Shown piece after piece: positions 55,658-64,000 of a stretch of DNA of 64,000 bases. How positions within the stretch are numbered: the stretch's first letter is position 1; every line of letters starts with the position of its first letter. The DNA is from Mycolicibacterium sp. 018/SC-01/001 (GTDB lineage: Bacteria; Actinomycetota; Actinomycetes; Mycobacteriales; Mycobacteriaceae): assembly GCF_007096635.1 (NCBI RefSeq), contig NZ_VKAA01000005.1, positions 1 to 64,000 of the forward strand. Direction: 5' to 3'. Under the pieces are notes generated by a model that was not told the origin of the DNA, ran no database searches, and was given only the letters and a program-made list of their open reading frames with translations. Position numbers and translations under genes: made by a program.

Positions 55658-56808
55658 CGAGGTGGACAGACGCCGATGGTATGCGGATACTGCATGCGGT
55701 CACGTTGCTCACTCCCGACGGCGCGTACGGTGGACCCGTCCGGGTGTCGCTCAACCAGGCCTCGGCACTGCGCATCCGTGGTCACTCAGTGACGCTGGCG
55801 GCAGCCGAGCGCGGCTTCGATGTGAAACCCGTGAGCGCCGAGGGCAATCCGCTTGTCGCTCGGCGTGCTGTACGGCTGATCCCACGTGCGGGGTACGCAG
55901 GTCTGTCTGCCCCCGGACTGCTGACATGGTTCTTGCAGAAGCACGACGAGTTCCAGGTAGCGCACATCCATCTCGCACGTGATCTGGTTCTCCTGCCGCT
56001 GGCTGTGGCGATGATGAGGGTGAGACTGCCTTATGTGCTGCAGTCTCACGGCATGATCCTGCCGGGGGCACATCCGCTCGCGCCGTTGACCGACCGCACG
56101 ATCGTGCGGAAGCTGCTGTGCCACGCGCACGAAGTCTTCTACCTCACCACCGATGAACGCGACGCTCTCGACGAAATCGCCGGCGGGAACGCTCGGCTCA
56201 CCCCTCTGCCGAATGGTGTCCCGCTGTATCCAGCCGCGACGCATTCGCGGCGGATACCGGAGGTGCTGTTCATGGCACGCCTTCACGCACGCAAGCGACC
56301 CGTCGATTTCGTCTCCGCCGCAAAGGAGTTGAACGCGCGTGGGATAGCTGCCTCCTACACTCTCGTCGGACCCGACGAGGGCGAAGGTCGGAGAGTGAAC
56401 GACGCTGCAGCCCAGGCGCCCAACATCAACTGGGAGGGCCCAGTCGAGAGCGGAGCGGGACCTGCGCGCATGCGGCAGGCATCGATGTTCGTACTGCCGT
56501 CGCTGGGCCCTGAGCCGTACCCGATGGCAGTACTCGAAGCGATGTCTGTCGGCCTACCGGTCGTGGTGACCGATCAGTGCGGGTTGGCCCCACTGGTCCG
56601 AAAATACCAGTGCGGCATCGTGATCGAGCCCGGCGCATCGAGTATCGCCCGGGCTGTCGAGTACCTGCTCTCATGCCCCGACGCCGCGAGGTCGATGGGT
56701 GACCGCGGGCGCAGTGCCGTCGAGCACGACCTCGGCATGTCGTACGTAGGGCAACGGTTGGAAATGAGCTACTCCGCGGCGGCGCAGGTGCGCAGGTGGC
56801 TCCCATGA
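55654..56808 (+). CDS. Glycosyltransferase family 4
   Basis: 384 residues, GT-B. Acceptor side [20 protein letters not shown] and donor side [19 protein letters not shown], then [21 protein letters not shown], the E(x7)E motif region. ATG 55654 overlaps gmd; ATG 55681 is an alternative giving a start at MRILHAV. Likely transfers a sugar, perhaps fucose, to the growing repeat unit. Specificity unknown. Confidence 0.88.
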   Translation: MTRWTDADGMRILHAVTLLTPDGAYGGPVRVSLNQASALRIRGHSVTLAAAERGFDVKPVSAEGNPLVARRAVRLIPRAGYAGLSAPGLLTWFLQKHDEFQVAHIHLARDLVLLPLAVAMMRVRLPYVLQSHGMILPGAHPLAPLTDRTIVRKLLCHAHEVFYLTTDERDALDEIAGGNARLTPLPNGVPLYPAATHSRRIPEVLFMARLHARKRPVDFVSAAKELNARGIAASYTLVGPDEGEGRRVNDAAAQAPNINWEGPVESGAGPARMRQASMFVLPSLGPEPYPMAVLEAMSVGLPVVVTDQCGLAPLVRKYQCGIVIEPGASSIARAVEYLLSCPDAARSMGDRGRSAVEHDLGMSYVGQRLEMSYSAAAQVRRWLP

Positions 56809-57509
56809 TGTGGTGGTGTTCCTCGTGGCGATCCGTGATCGGAGCAGTGGCGCTGTCACTACTGCTCGTGGCGGCGACGGCCAGCGCCACGGTGGTCCTC
56901 ACCAGCCGTGGTGGACAATCGGCACCCATCCCGGCTGATGGACCGCTGCGCATCTCGGTGATCGGGGATTCGTACAGTGCTGGTTCCGACAACGACGTGA
57001 CGTGGCCGTCGCTGATCGCCGCCGCATCACCGTTGAGCATCTCGAATGTCGCAGTGGCAGGCTCCAGTTACGCCGGTCGTGCCGGGCAGAGCGGACGCTT
57101 CGCCGATCAGGTCGACAAGGCACTCGCCTCGAAGCCCGACATGATCGTGGTCTTCGGTGGTATCGGTGATGTGACTCTTCCCGCGCAACAGATCACCCAG
57201 TCGGCGGTCGATCTCTTCACAGAACTCAGCAGACGAGCCCCCGACGCTGCACTCGTCGTCTTCGGACCCATCTGGCATCAGCATCCCGTGCCCGATGTCT
57301 TCATGACACTCGACTCCGATATCGCCGAGGCTGCCAACATCACTCACACCCGGTATGTCCCTCTGATCGGGCAGACGTGGCTCACTGCCGACGGTTTGAT
57401 GCGGCGGAACGTCGCCCCGACCGACGAAGGGCAGTCCGTGTTGGCTCAACGCTTGGGAACCGTCCTGCTGCAACAGGTCCGCGAAACGAGCAGGGCGGTT
57501 CTCCCATGA
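56805..57509 (+). CDS. Exported SGNH/GDSL-type hydrolase 1
   Basis: 234 residues. Signal peptide or anchor at about 9-33 (SVIGAVALSLLLVAATASA). Catalytic block I is ISVIGDSYSAGSDN (GDS), block III GGIGDV (G, D instead of GxND), with no clear DxxH at the C-terminus: the end reads APTDEGQSVLAQRLG, so the usual His is not evident. It may bind or weakly hydrolyse acyl groups on the polysaccharide. Overlaps its neighbours as ATGA on both sides. Confidence 0.78.
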   Translation: MMWWCSSWRSVIGAVALSLLLVAATASATVVLTSRGGQSAPIPADGPLRISVIGDSYSAGSDNDVTWPSLIAAASPLSISNVAVAGSSYAGRAGQSGRFADQVDKALASKPDMIVVFGGIGDVTLPAQQITQSAVDLFTELSRRAPDAALVVFGPIWHQHPVPDVFMTLDSDIAEAANITHTRYVPLIGQTWLTADGLMRRNVAPTDEGQSVLAQRLGTVLLQQVRETSRAVLP

Positions 57510-58315
57510 TCTCCGGGCCCAGAAGTCGGGTGCCGATACCCCGTCGATCGACGATTCTCCTCGCGGTGCTGTCGATTGCCACTGCCATAGCTGTCCCTCA
57601 CGTCATCATGGACGGTTCCGCAGCAGGCTCAGCCGGACCACGTCTGCAGACCACAGGAGCTCCACCCACATTGCCGAGCCGGGTGGCACCTGCTGCGTTG
57701 TTCATCGGTGACTCCTACACCAAGGGGCCGAGCACGCCCGACCTGAGCTACGGATGCCTGACGGCGACGGCGTTGGGGTGGGAATGCAACATCGCCGCGG
57801 AGGGCGGTACGGGTTATCTCAGCGGGGGGCCGGGGCACCGGCTCCAGGTCGCTGCACCCGACTTGCCGTCCACATCGTTCGTAGAGCGGTTGCCACGGCT
57901 GCGCGAGATGTATCGGGCGGACGTGGTGGTCCTCGACGGTGGCCGAAACGACATGCAGTTCGCGACCTCCGATGTCGATCCCATATTCGCATACACAGTG
58001 AAACAGGTCGTGGAATCCTGGCCGAACAGCCGCGTCGTCGTCATCGGACCCTGGTTCCTCAACGAGCCGGTGATAAGGCCGCCGTCATTGGCGGGCAGGA
58101 CGATAGGCGACGACTTCCGATCCATTCTCCGATCCAATCCTGAGTTCGATGCGGTCGAGTTCATCGATCCTGGAGCGCTGGGCTGGTTCGTCGACATGGA
58201 CACATCCCCTTACGTGGGCGACGACGGGATCCACCCCACCTTCGCCGGCGTCAAGAAGATCGCCGAACTGCTCACGAGGGCGTTCCGGGCGCAGGGGGTC
58301 GTGCCGTCATCATGA
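57506..58315 (+). CDS. Exported SGNH/GDSL-type hydrolase 2
   Basis: 269 residues. N-terminal membrane/signal segment (about 15-33), then a complete SGNH set: ALFIGDSYTKGP (Ser), GGTGYLSGG (Gly), VLDGGRNDMQF (Asn), and GDDGIHPTFAGVKKIA (Asp, His). This copy should be catalytically active as an esterase or acyltransferase outside the membrane, perhaps trimming or adding ester groups on the exopolysaccharide. Next to SGNH 1, which lacks the clear His. Overlaps the Wzz-type gene as ATGA. Confidence 0.85.
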   Translation: MISGPRSRVPIPRRSTILLAVLSIATAIAVPHVIMDGSAAGSAGPRLQTTGAPPTLPSRVAPAALFIGDSYTKGPSTPDLSYGCLTATALGWECNIAAEGGTGYLSGGPGHRLQVAAPDLPSTSFVERLPRLREMYRADVVVLDGGRNDMQFATSDVDPIFAYTVKQVVESWPNSRVVVIGPWFLNEPVIRPPSLAGRTIGDDFRSILRSNPEFDAVEFIDPGALGWFVDMDTSPYVGDDGIHPTFAGVKKIAELLTRAFRAQGVVPSS

Positions 58316-59694
58316 ACTCCACGCTGACTGATTACGTGTCCGTGCTCAGGTGCTGGTGGCGAATCCCGGTCGCATGCACATTCCTGTCTGTCCTGGCGAC
58401 CGCTCTGTTCTTCATCGCCAAACCGCCCGAATATGCGGCCAAGGCTGTGCTTTTCGTGGTGACTCCACGAGACGACGAGCGCAGCTTCTACGAGGGGGAC
58501 GACTACGCCAGGAAGCGGGCCGACACCTATTTTGCACTGAGCAGGAGTCCGGAGATCGCGAAGCGGGTCATCGACGATCTCGGAATGGACATCGCCCCGG
58601 AGCAGATGATCGACCGCGCCAACCTCTCTCCGATCCACGACACCGTACTGCTCCAGTTGACGACGACGGGTGACACACCGCTGCAGGCTCAAGCGATAGG
58701 GAACGCCTACATCGAGGAACTCCGGCGGAGTATCAGTGCGCTGGAAACGGTGTCGGCAGGACTGGCTCCGCGCGTCGACCTGATCCCCGTCCGCGCGCCG
58801 TCTTCTCAGGGGCAGGCGGGAATGTTCCCACCCTGGATGATCCTCGGTGTCGCGGGAGTCGTCGGCCTGATCGCCGGTGCGTTCGTCGCGGTGGTCGTTG
58901 CTCTTCTCGACGGCAAGATCCGTCGAGGAGAGGATGCCGCGGAAGCCACCGAGACTCCTGTGCTGGCGACCGTCTCTCCGGTGCCGTGGCAGTCCGCGCG
59001 CTCTCGACCGTGGGACGAAGAATCCGGACGCCAGATTCGAAGCACATTGGACCGCCTGCAGATACTCGGCGCGAAGGTCATCATGGTGGCCTCGGCTGAG
59101 CGGGCGGCAGGTAAGACCGGCGTCGCGCTGGTCACTGCACGGGCACTGGCAAGCAGAGGCTCGACCGTGGCCGTGGTCGACTTCGATTCCCGAGGCTCCC
59201 GAATCGCCCCGGTTCTCGGACTGGACGCTGCGCAGTCGGTCAGCGGCCTCGTGTACGGAGGCGTGCCGTACCGCGAGTCGCGATTGCGCGCGCAGACCCT
59301 GGAGTCACCGAATTGGCTTGGTGTCTGCGTCGTCCCGTTCGGTTCGATCGAGGGGGACCCCGGAGCAGCGGCCGATCATCCGGGTGCGGCCCGAATGTTC
59401 GATGAACTCCGCAACAGATATGACTGGGTCATCGTGGACACCCCTGCGGTGTTGGAGTTCAGCGATGCAGTGCGACTCGTCCGCCACGCCGATGCCATCG
59501 TGCTCGTTGCCCGGGCGCGCCACACCGAGTTCGAATCACTGCGTTCGACATGTCAGCAGCTGACGCTCGCTGGAGGAAATGTGCTGGGAGTGGTGTGTGT
59601 CGCCCCGAGCGCCACGGGACCGCGGCGAGGCCGCGTATCCGGGTCGTCCGACCGACAGGCGTTCTCACAATCGGAATCAGCGAGGGGACAGTGA
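58312..59694 (+). CDS. Wzz/BY-kinase-type chain-length protein 1 (intact P-loop)
   Basis: 460 residues. Two membrane segments (about 15-37 and 165-190) enclose an external Wzz-like region; the cytoplasmic ATPase part follows: Walker A-like ASAERAAGKTGVA, A' VAVVDFDSRGS, B WVIVDTPAVLEF. It lacks the C-terminal tyrosine cluster of true BY-kinases. It probably controls export and chain length of the polysaccharide. Followed by a second protein of the same type; stop overlaps its start region (GTGATG). Confidence 0.86.
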   Translation: MNSTLTDYVSVLRCWWRIPVACTFLSVLATALFFIAKPPEYAAKAVLFVVTPRDDERSFYEGDDYARKRADTYFALSRSPEIAKRVIDDLGMDIAPEQMIDRANLSPIHDTVLLQLTTTGDTPLQAQAIGNAYIEELRRSISALETVSAGLAPRVDLIPVRAPSSQGQAGMFPPWMILGVAGVVGLIAGAFVAVVVALLDGKIRRGEDAAEATETPVLATVSPVPWQSARSRPWDEESGRQIRSTLDRLQILGAKVIMVASAERAAGKTGVALVTARALASRGSTVAVVDFDSRGSRIAPVLGLDAAQSVSGLVYGGVPYRESRLRAQTLESPNWLGVCVVPFGSIEGDPGAAADHPGAARMFDELRNRYDWVIVDTPAVLEFSDAVRLVRHADAIVLVARARHTEFESLRSTCQQLTLAGGNVLGVVCVAPSATGPRRGRVSGSSDRQAFSQSESARGQ

Positions 59695-61022
59695 TGGATT
59701 TCCAGACGGTTGTCAGCGCGATACGGCGTAGGTGGTGGGTCCTCTTGGTCACAGCCCTCGTCGGTATCTTCGTCTCGAACCTGGTGAGCACGCACGACGT
59801 TCGTCAATACACGGCCACTACTCGGCTTTTCGTCGCCGCTACCGGCGGAGGCAACAGTTCTTCAGAGGCCTACTCCGGCGGTCAGTTCTCGGAGCAGCGC
59901 GTCCAGTCGTACGCGCAGATGATCACCGGTCAGCAATTGACCAGGCGCGTCGTCGACCGATTGCGTCTGCCGCTGTCGGCTGATGAGCTCTCGTCGAAGG
60001 TGAACGCCGCCATCGTGCCGCGAACGGTGCTTCTCGACGTCTCCGCAACCGATCCGTCCCCGGAACGTGCCACCGACATCGCCAACGCGCTTGCCGACGA
60101 GTTCATCCAGTACGTCGGCCCGCTGGAGACGCCGATCGGAGAGAGTTCGCCGCGCGCGACGGTCACCGTCGTGAACCGCGCCCAGATACCGTCGACACCG
60201 AGTTCTCCCCACGTCGTCACGAACGCCGTGTACGGGTGCATCGGTGGACTGTTGTTCGGGCTACTGTGCCTCGCGTCGATCCCCGTTGTCTCGCGGCGCA
60301 TCAACTCTGCCGAGGAGCTCAGCCGACTGACGGGGGCGCCGACTGCAGGCCCCCTGGCGATACCCGATCCCGCTGCCGCTCCGCACAGGTTGTTCGACGC
60401 GTCGGGTCCCGAATCCGAGAACCTCCGACGTCTCCGAGTGCAGATCGACGCGCACGACCCAGCGCCGCAGGTCCTTCTCGTGGCGCCGGCTTCTGGCGGT
60501 CGGGCCGCCGCCGCCCTCGGGGCCGGTATCGCTGCGGCGCTCGCAGAGACAGGCCGCACCACAGCACTCGTTGCCGCAGATCCGACGCTGCAGGCCGGGT
60601 GGTTCGATGTACGGGCCGACGCCCCGGGCTTGGCCGATGTGCTCTGCGGCCGAGCAGGATTCGACGATGTGCTGCACTCCACGACTCGCCCCGGGTTGTC
60701 TGTCGTTCCGCACGGCGCGATGGAGGGCGTCGAGGCGTTGCTCTCGTCGGCGGCGATGAGCGCATTCGTCGACGACCTCCGCAAGGAGTTCGACCGCGTG
60801 GTGATCGTCACCCCATCTGTCATCGACAGCAGCGCTGCCCCCGTCTTGTCGGCGGTGGTCGACGCCGATCTGTTGGCGGTCGACACATCGACATCGCATC
60901 GCGGAGACGTCGCCACCGCGATCCGCGAGTTGGCGGCGGCAAGGGCCCATCTCCTGACTGTGGTGATGACGCATGTCACGTCTCCCGCGGGTGCCCAGAA
61001 GACCCTGAAAGGCTCCCGATGA
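59694..61022 (+). CDS. Wzz/BY-kinase-type chain-length protein 2 (degenerate P-loop)
   Basis: 442 residues: N-terminal membrane segment (WWVLLVTALVGIFVSNLV), Wzz-type external region with PxxPxxP-like RAQIPSTPSSPH, second membrane segment (YGCIGGLLFGLLCLASIPVV), and an ATPase-like domain. The place of Walker A reads APASGGRAAAALG with no GK[ST], so ATP binding is doubtful; the Walker B-type Asp is also absent (RVVIVTPSV). Possibly the structural partner of protein 1. GTG 59691 is an alternative start. Confidence 0.85.
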   Translation: MDFQTVVSAIRRRWWVLLVTALVGIFVSNLVSTHDVRQYTATTRLFVAATGGGNSSSEAYSGGQFSEQRVQSYAQMITGQQLTRRVVDRLRLPLSADELSSKVNAAIVPRTVLLDVSATDPSPERATDIANALADEFIQYVGPLETPIGESSPRATVTVVNRAQIPSTPSSPHVVTNAVYGCIGGLLFGLLCLASIPVVSRRINSAEELSRLTGAPTAGPLAIPDPAAAPHRLFDASGPESENLRRLRVQIDAHDPAPQVLLVAPASGGRAAAALGAGIAAALAETGRTTALVAADPTLQAGWFDVRADAPGLADVLCGRAGFDDVLHSTTRPGLSVVPHGAMEGVEALLSSAAMSAFVDDLRKEFDRVVIVTPSVIDSSAAPVLSAVVDADLLAVDTSTSHRGDVATAIRELAAARAHLLTVVMTHVTSPAGAQKTLKGSR

Positions 61023-61606
61023 CCGAGGTAGCCCATGTCGATCCCGACCGCACACGCCACCTGAACTCCGAGCCGGGCTGTCGATTCTCACTCGGTGATT
61101 TCACCGGGCGGGGATACGACCGCGGTCGCAGCGTCGGGGTTCAGGTGCTATGGCTGATCATCCGAGACGCCCTGATGAAATGGTGGTGCCCCAACAGAGT
61201 TCGCATCGAGGTGTTGAGGATGTTCGGCGCCCGAATCGGCGCGGGAGTATTGATTCGACACCAGGTCAAGATCCACTGGCCCTGGAAACTCGATGTCGGC
61301 GACAACTCGTGGATAGGTGAGGACGTCTGGATCCTCAACCTCGAAAACGTGACGATCGGATCGAACACCTGTATCTCGCAGGGCGTTCTCCTGTGCACCG
61401 GCAGTCATGACCGGCGCAGTCCCACTTTCGAATTCGACAATGCACCCGTTGTGATCGGCGACTCGGTGTGGGTGGCGGCGCGGGCGACCGTCCTGCGAGG
61501 CACACACATCGGAGACGGGGCCACCGTCGGCGCGACGGCAGTAGTGACCGGAGATGTCCCGCCCGGGACGACGTTGTTGGCAGGCAAACCGTTGGCCCAA
61601 AGTTGA
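61019..61606 (+). CDS. Hexapeptide-repeat acetyltransferase (WcaF-like)
   Basis: 195 residues. Left-handed beta-helix repeats (VGDNSWIGEDVWILN, VTIGSNTCISQGVLLCTGSH, VVIGDSVWVAARATVLRG, IGDGATVGATAVVTGD) with catalytic His in GSHDRRS, and the C-terminal AGKPL. Resembles the colanic acid WcaF transferase. It probably O-acetylates a sugar of the repeat unit. Overlaps its neighbours as ATGA and TGATG. Confidence 0.9.
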   Translation: MTEVAHVDPDRTRHLNSEPGCRFSLGDFTGRGYDRGRSVGVQVLWLIIRDALMKWWCPNRVRIEVLRMFGARIGAGVLIRHQVKIHWPWKLDVGDNSWIGEDVWILNLENVTIGSNTCISQGVLLCTGSHDRRSPTFEFDNAPVVIGDSVWVAARATVLRGTHIGDGATVGATAVVTGDVPPGTTLLAGKPLAQS

Positions 61607-62568
61607 TGAATAGAGCGAATGAGAGACCCATCGTGCACAGCCAACCGAAGATCTACGTCGCCGGCCACCGCGGCATGGTCGGATCAGCCATCACGCGCCG
61701 CCTGCGTCAGGAACACGCGCACATCATCACCCGCACGCACGATGAGTTGCCCTTGGAGGATGCGGGCGCGGTCGAGAACTTCTTCGCAGCCGAACGTCCC
61801 GATGTCGTGGTGCTGGCAGCGGCCAAGGTCGGCGGCATCATCGCCAACGCCACGCTGGGGGCAGACTTCATCCGCGAGAACTTGATGATCCAGACGAACG
61901 TCATCGACGCCGCGTACCGCAACGGGACTCAGAAGTTCATGTTCCTCGGGTCGAGTTGCATCTATCCCAAACACGCGGAACAGCCCATCGCGGAGTACGC
62001 GCTTCTCACCGGTCCTCTGGAGGAGACGAACCTTCCGTACGCCGTAGCCAAGATCGCTGGTATCACGATGTGCGATGCCTATGCCCGGCAATACGGATTC
62101 AACGCATTCGCGGTGATGCCGTCGAACGTGTACGGAGTCGGGGACAACTTCCACCCAGAACATTCTCACGTTGTCGCGGGCCTCATGCGCCGCTTCCACG
62201 AGGCGAAGCTGTCGGGTCGATCAAAGGTCATCGTATGGGGGAGCGGATCACCTCTACGAGAGCTGATCGACGCCGATGACCTGGCCGACGCCTGTGCCGT
62301 CCTCCTCCGCGACTACGAGGATGGCGGAATCATCAACGTGGGTTCAGGACAGGAGATTTCGATTCGCGATCTGGCGCTGCTGATGAAGGTGGTGGTGGGA
62401 TACGACGGTGATGTCGTGTTCGACTCATCCCGACCAGACGGCACGCCGCGCAAGCTCATGGACAATTCCAAGCTGCGGGCGCTCGGTTGGCAGCCGACGC
62501 TCACGATCGAGTCCGGGCTGAAGAAGATGTATGCCTGGTTCGTCGAGTCGCAGGCCGAAGTCTGCTGA
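61606..62568 (+). CDS. fcl: GDP-L-fucose synthase
   Basis: 320 residues, extended SDR. NADP loop IYVAGHRGMVGSAITRRL, AAAKVGGIIANATLGADFI, catalytic Ser/Cys region FLGSSCIYPKHAEQPI and YxxxK in LPYAVAKIAGI, then PSNVYGVGDNFHPEHSHV. Completes GDP-L-fucose synthesis after Gmd. ATG 61606 shares one base with the acetyltransferase stop. Together with gmd it is the basis for calling the polymer fucose-containing. Confidence 0.95.
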   Translation: MNRANERPIVHSQPKIYVAGHRGMVGSAITRRLRQEHAHIITRTHDELPLEDAGAVENFFAAERPDVVVLAAAKVGGIIANATLGADFIRENLMIQTNVIDAAYRNGTQKFMFLGSSCIYPKHAEQPIAEYALLTGPLEETNLPYAVAKIAGITMCDAYARQYGFNAFAVMPSNVYGVGDNFHPEHSHVVAGLMRRFHEAKLSGRSKVIVWGSGSPLRELIDADDLADACAVLLRDYEDGGIINVGSGQEISIRDLALLMKVVVGYDGDVVFDSSRPDGTPRKLMDNSKLRALGWQPTLTIESGLKKMYAWFVESQAEVC

Positions 62569-62583
62569 GAGGGAGACTGATCA

Positions 62584-63375
62584 GTGAAGAACACGCTCGA
62601 GATGGTGGTCTGGCTTCTGCCCGGCAGCGCTCTGAAGAACAGGCTCCTGAGGTGCTTCGGCCACGATGTCGCCCCGTCTGCCCGCATCGGTCCTCTCCTG
62701 GCGGTGAAGGTCGGACGTGCCGTCATCGGAGAGAGCGCAACGATCGCACCACTGAACGTCTTTCGCCGCATTCGACGACTGGAAATGGGTGATGGAGCGT
62801 CGATCGGATCGCTCAACACGATTTCGGCGCATCCGGCTTTCCAGGCACTTCACCCAGATGTCGGATCTCTTGTCATGGGCGACGGTGCGATCATCACCAG
62901 TCGACACAACATCGATTGTTCCGGCCACGTTGCGCTCGGCGACATGTCCGGCATCGCCGGCCAGCGCACCACGATTCTCAGCCACGAGATCGACATGATG
63001 GTCGACGTCCAGTCCGCAGGATGGGTCACCATCGGTGCACGTTCGGTGGTGCTGACCAACTGCTTGATACTCAAGGGTGCAGTGCTGCCGTCGCATTCGC
63101 TGCTCATCGCGAACTCGATGCTGAACCGGCCGAGGAAGCCGAACCAACCCTCGGGTGTCTACGGCGGGTCTCCCGCCGAGTTCATCAGGACGATCTGTCT
63201 GGAGGGTGGCAGTTGGTTCGAGCGAAAGGAGAGCGCGACGACCACACTGAGGGTGGACGTTCCCCGCAGCATGCGGGCGAACGGCCGACGTCGAGCATTC
63301 GTCGTGACATCGCCCCCACCGTCAACCGAGAAGGGCTTGGACGGCAGTGAGCGCCGGCTTGGCTGTGAAATCTGA
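62584..63375 (+). CDS. Hexapeptide-repeat acyltransferase-like protein
   Basis: 263 residues, GTG after GAGGGAGAC. Contains beta-helix repeats (LEMGDGASIGSLNTIS, LVMGDGAIITSRHNID, VALGDMSGIAGQRTTIL, VTIGARSVVLTNCLILKG) and VYGGSPAEFIR at the end, typical of sugar O-acetyltransferases. The His in SRHNID or SHEID may be catalytic. Last of the rightward run; its final 54 bases overlap the end of the convergent hydrolase gene. It could be the acyl- or aminoacyl-transfer step, but this is a guess. Confidence 0.8.
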   Translation: MKNTLEMVVWLLPGSALKNRLLRCFGHDVAPSARIGPLLAVKVGRAVIGESATIAPLNVFRRIRRLEMGDGASIGSLNTISAHPAFQALHPDVGSLVMGDGAIITSRHNIDCSGHVALGDMSGIAGQRTTILSHEIDMMVDVQSAGWVTIGARSVVLTNCLILKGAVLPSHSLLIANSMLNRPRKPNQPSGVYGGSPAEFIRTICLEGGSWFERKESATTTLRVDVPRSMRANGRRRAFVVTSPPPSTEKGLDGSERRLGCEI

Positions 63376-64000
63376 CCGCACCAGCCCGTAGTTGTATTCG
63401 ACGTTGCGACTGCCCGTGTCGACATCGCGGAAGTCGAAGAGGAAGATGGGACCCCCATTGTGAAGCGACCGCAGGAACTCGATCCCATTGGTCAGTATCT
63501 CGCTCTGACGCTGCGGGGACACGCCGACCTGCTGACCGGAAAGATCCGGAGCCACGGCGCCGGGCGTGGCGGTCGAGGCGCCGAACTCCGTGAACCAGAG
63601 CATCTTTCCCCCTTGGCCCTCCTTGGCCATGAGTGCGCTGACATCCTTGATCGCTTGATTCGAGTTCGAGGTGTCCGACGTTCCTTCGGCGGTGAGCAGC
63701 TCGGGTGTGCTGTAGGGGTGCATGGCGATCGCGTCGAAGAAGTTGCCTGCACCGTTGTCGTACAAGCCTTTGATGAAGGTCACCGGCGACATCTCCGTGG
63801 GGGTGTCCACCGCCGGGGACGTACCGCCCGTGATCACCACCGATTCGGGATCGATGCTCTTGATCGCCCGGTAGGACTCCTTGAGCATCGACGAGTACAG
63901 GGCCAGATCGGGTCCGGGAGCGAAACTGTCATCGATGTTCGGCTCGTTCCAGATCTCCCAGTTGTGGATGACATTCGAGTAGCGCTTGGCAGCTTGAGCA
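63322..64000 (-). CDS. Glycoside hydrolase (GH39/GH5-like), C-terminal part
   Basis: The gene enters from the right edge; 225 residues of its C-terminus are visible. The acid/base Glu is in WEIWNEPN, and the nucleophile Glu in MLWFTEFGAS, with a TIM-barrel pattern (DAIAMHPYSTPELL, PIFLFDFRDVDTG) as in GH39/GH5/cellulase-like enzymes. An endo-acting hydrolase beside an exopolysaccharide operon often cuts that polymer. No ATG needed: the frame is open to base 64000. Overlaps the acyltransferase gene tail-to-tail by 54 bases. Confidence 0.8.
   Translation of the reverse strand, partial: AQAAKRYSNVIHNWEIWNEPNIDDSFAPGPDLALYSSMLKESYRAIKSIDPESVVITGGTSPAVDTPTEMSPVTFIKGLYDNGAGNFFDAIAMHPYSTPELLTAEGTSDTSNSNQAIKDVSALMAKEGQGGKMLWFTEFGASTATPGAVAPDLSGQQVGVSPQRQSEILTNGIEFLRSLHNGGPIFLFDFRDVDTGSRNVEYNYGLVRSDFTAKPALTAVQALLG

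Overview
The window looks like chromosome of a fast-growing environmental mycobacterium (Mycolicibacterium-like). It is high-GC and densely packed, with GTG starts and many ATGA/GTGA stop-start overlaps. Almost the whole mycobacterial cholesterol side-chain and ring C/D (HIP) gene set is present in the order known from M. tuberculosis, but joined to xylose use, purine breakdown and an exopolysaccharide operon. No rRNA, tRNA, CRISPR array, insertion sequence or phage gene was seen.

Layout. (1) 1-177: fragment of a 13E12/HNH-type gene. (2) 188-5911: xylose locus, with a ROK repressor divergent from xylA and an ABC importer (binding lipoprotein, ATPase, permease). (3) 5915-15379: the HIP locus, aspB-fadE33-fadE32-fadE31-fadD3 divergent from fadE30-ipdF-kstR2-fadA6 around a KstR2 box. 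(4) 15435-24301: purine breakdown, with xanthine dehydrogenase, guanine deaminase, FAD urate hydroxylase, HIU hydrolase, OHCU decarboxylase and a permease fused to a second, altered OHCU decarboxylase domain. (5) 24450-29498: alcohol dehydrogenase, a SatD-like regulator/membrane protein pair with a palindromic operator, and a secreted repeat protein. (6) 29488-42857: the other half of the cholesterol genes: ipdC, ipdB, ipdA and echA20 divergent from two SDR genes, then ddn, an NTF2-like gene and fadA5 divergent from cyp125, fadE28, fadE29, chsH2, chsH1 and ltp2, with a KstR2 box and two KstR boxes. (7) 43216-46540: three tandem LuxR-type regulators with degenerate receiver domains. Three copies of a conserved promoter-like block separate them and precede the next operon, and each downstream gene has a short leader ORF. 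(8) 46950-63375: one polarised run of 15 genes. It begins with a stand-alone adenylation enzyme, a carrier protein, a flavin amine oxidase and a KamA-type radical-SAM aminomutase. It continues with a polysaccharide initiating transferase, glycosyltransferases, GDP-fucose synthesis, two SGNH proteins, two Wzz/ATPase-type chain-length proteins and acyltransferases. A convergent glycoside hydrolase runs off the right edge.

How it fits together. The cholesterol halves work as one pathway under KstR (side chain) and KstR2 (rings C/D). The most novel part is region 7-8. The aminomutase keeps the two aspartates that bind the lysine epsilon-amine in lysine 2,3-aminomutase. The adenylation pocket carries Asp plus two acidic residues, as expected for a basic amino acid. 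The gene set therefore suggests that lysine or beta-lysine is activated on a carrier protein, perhaps oxidised, and used to decorate a fucose-containing exopolysaccharide. That functional reading is inference; the gene identities and motifs are read from the sequence.
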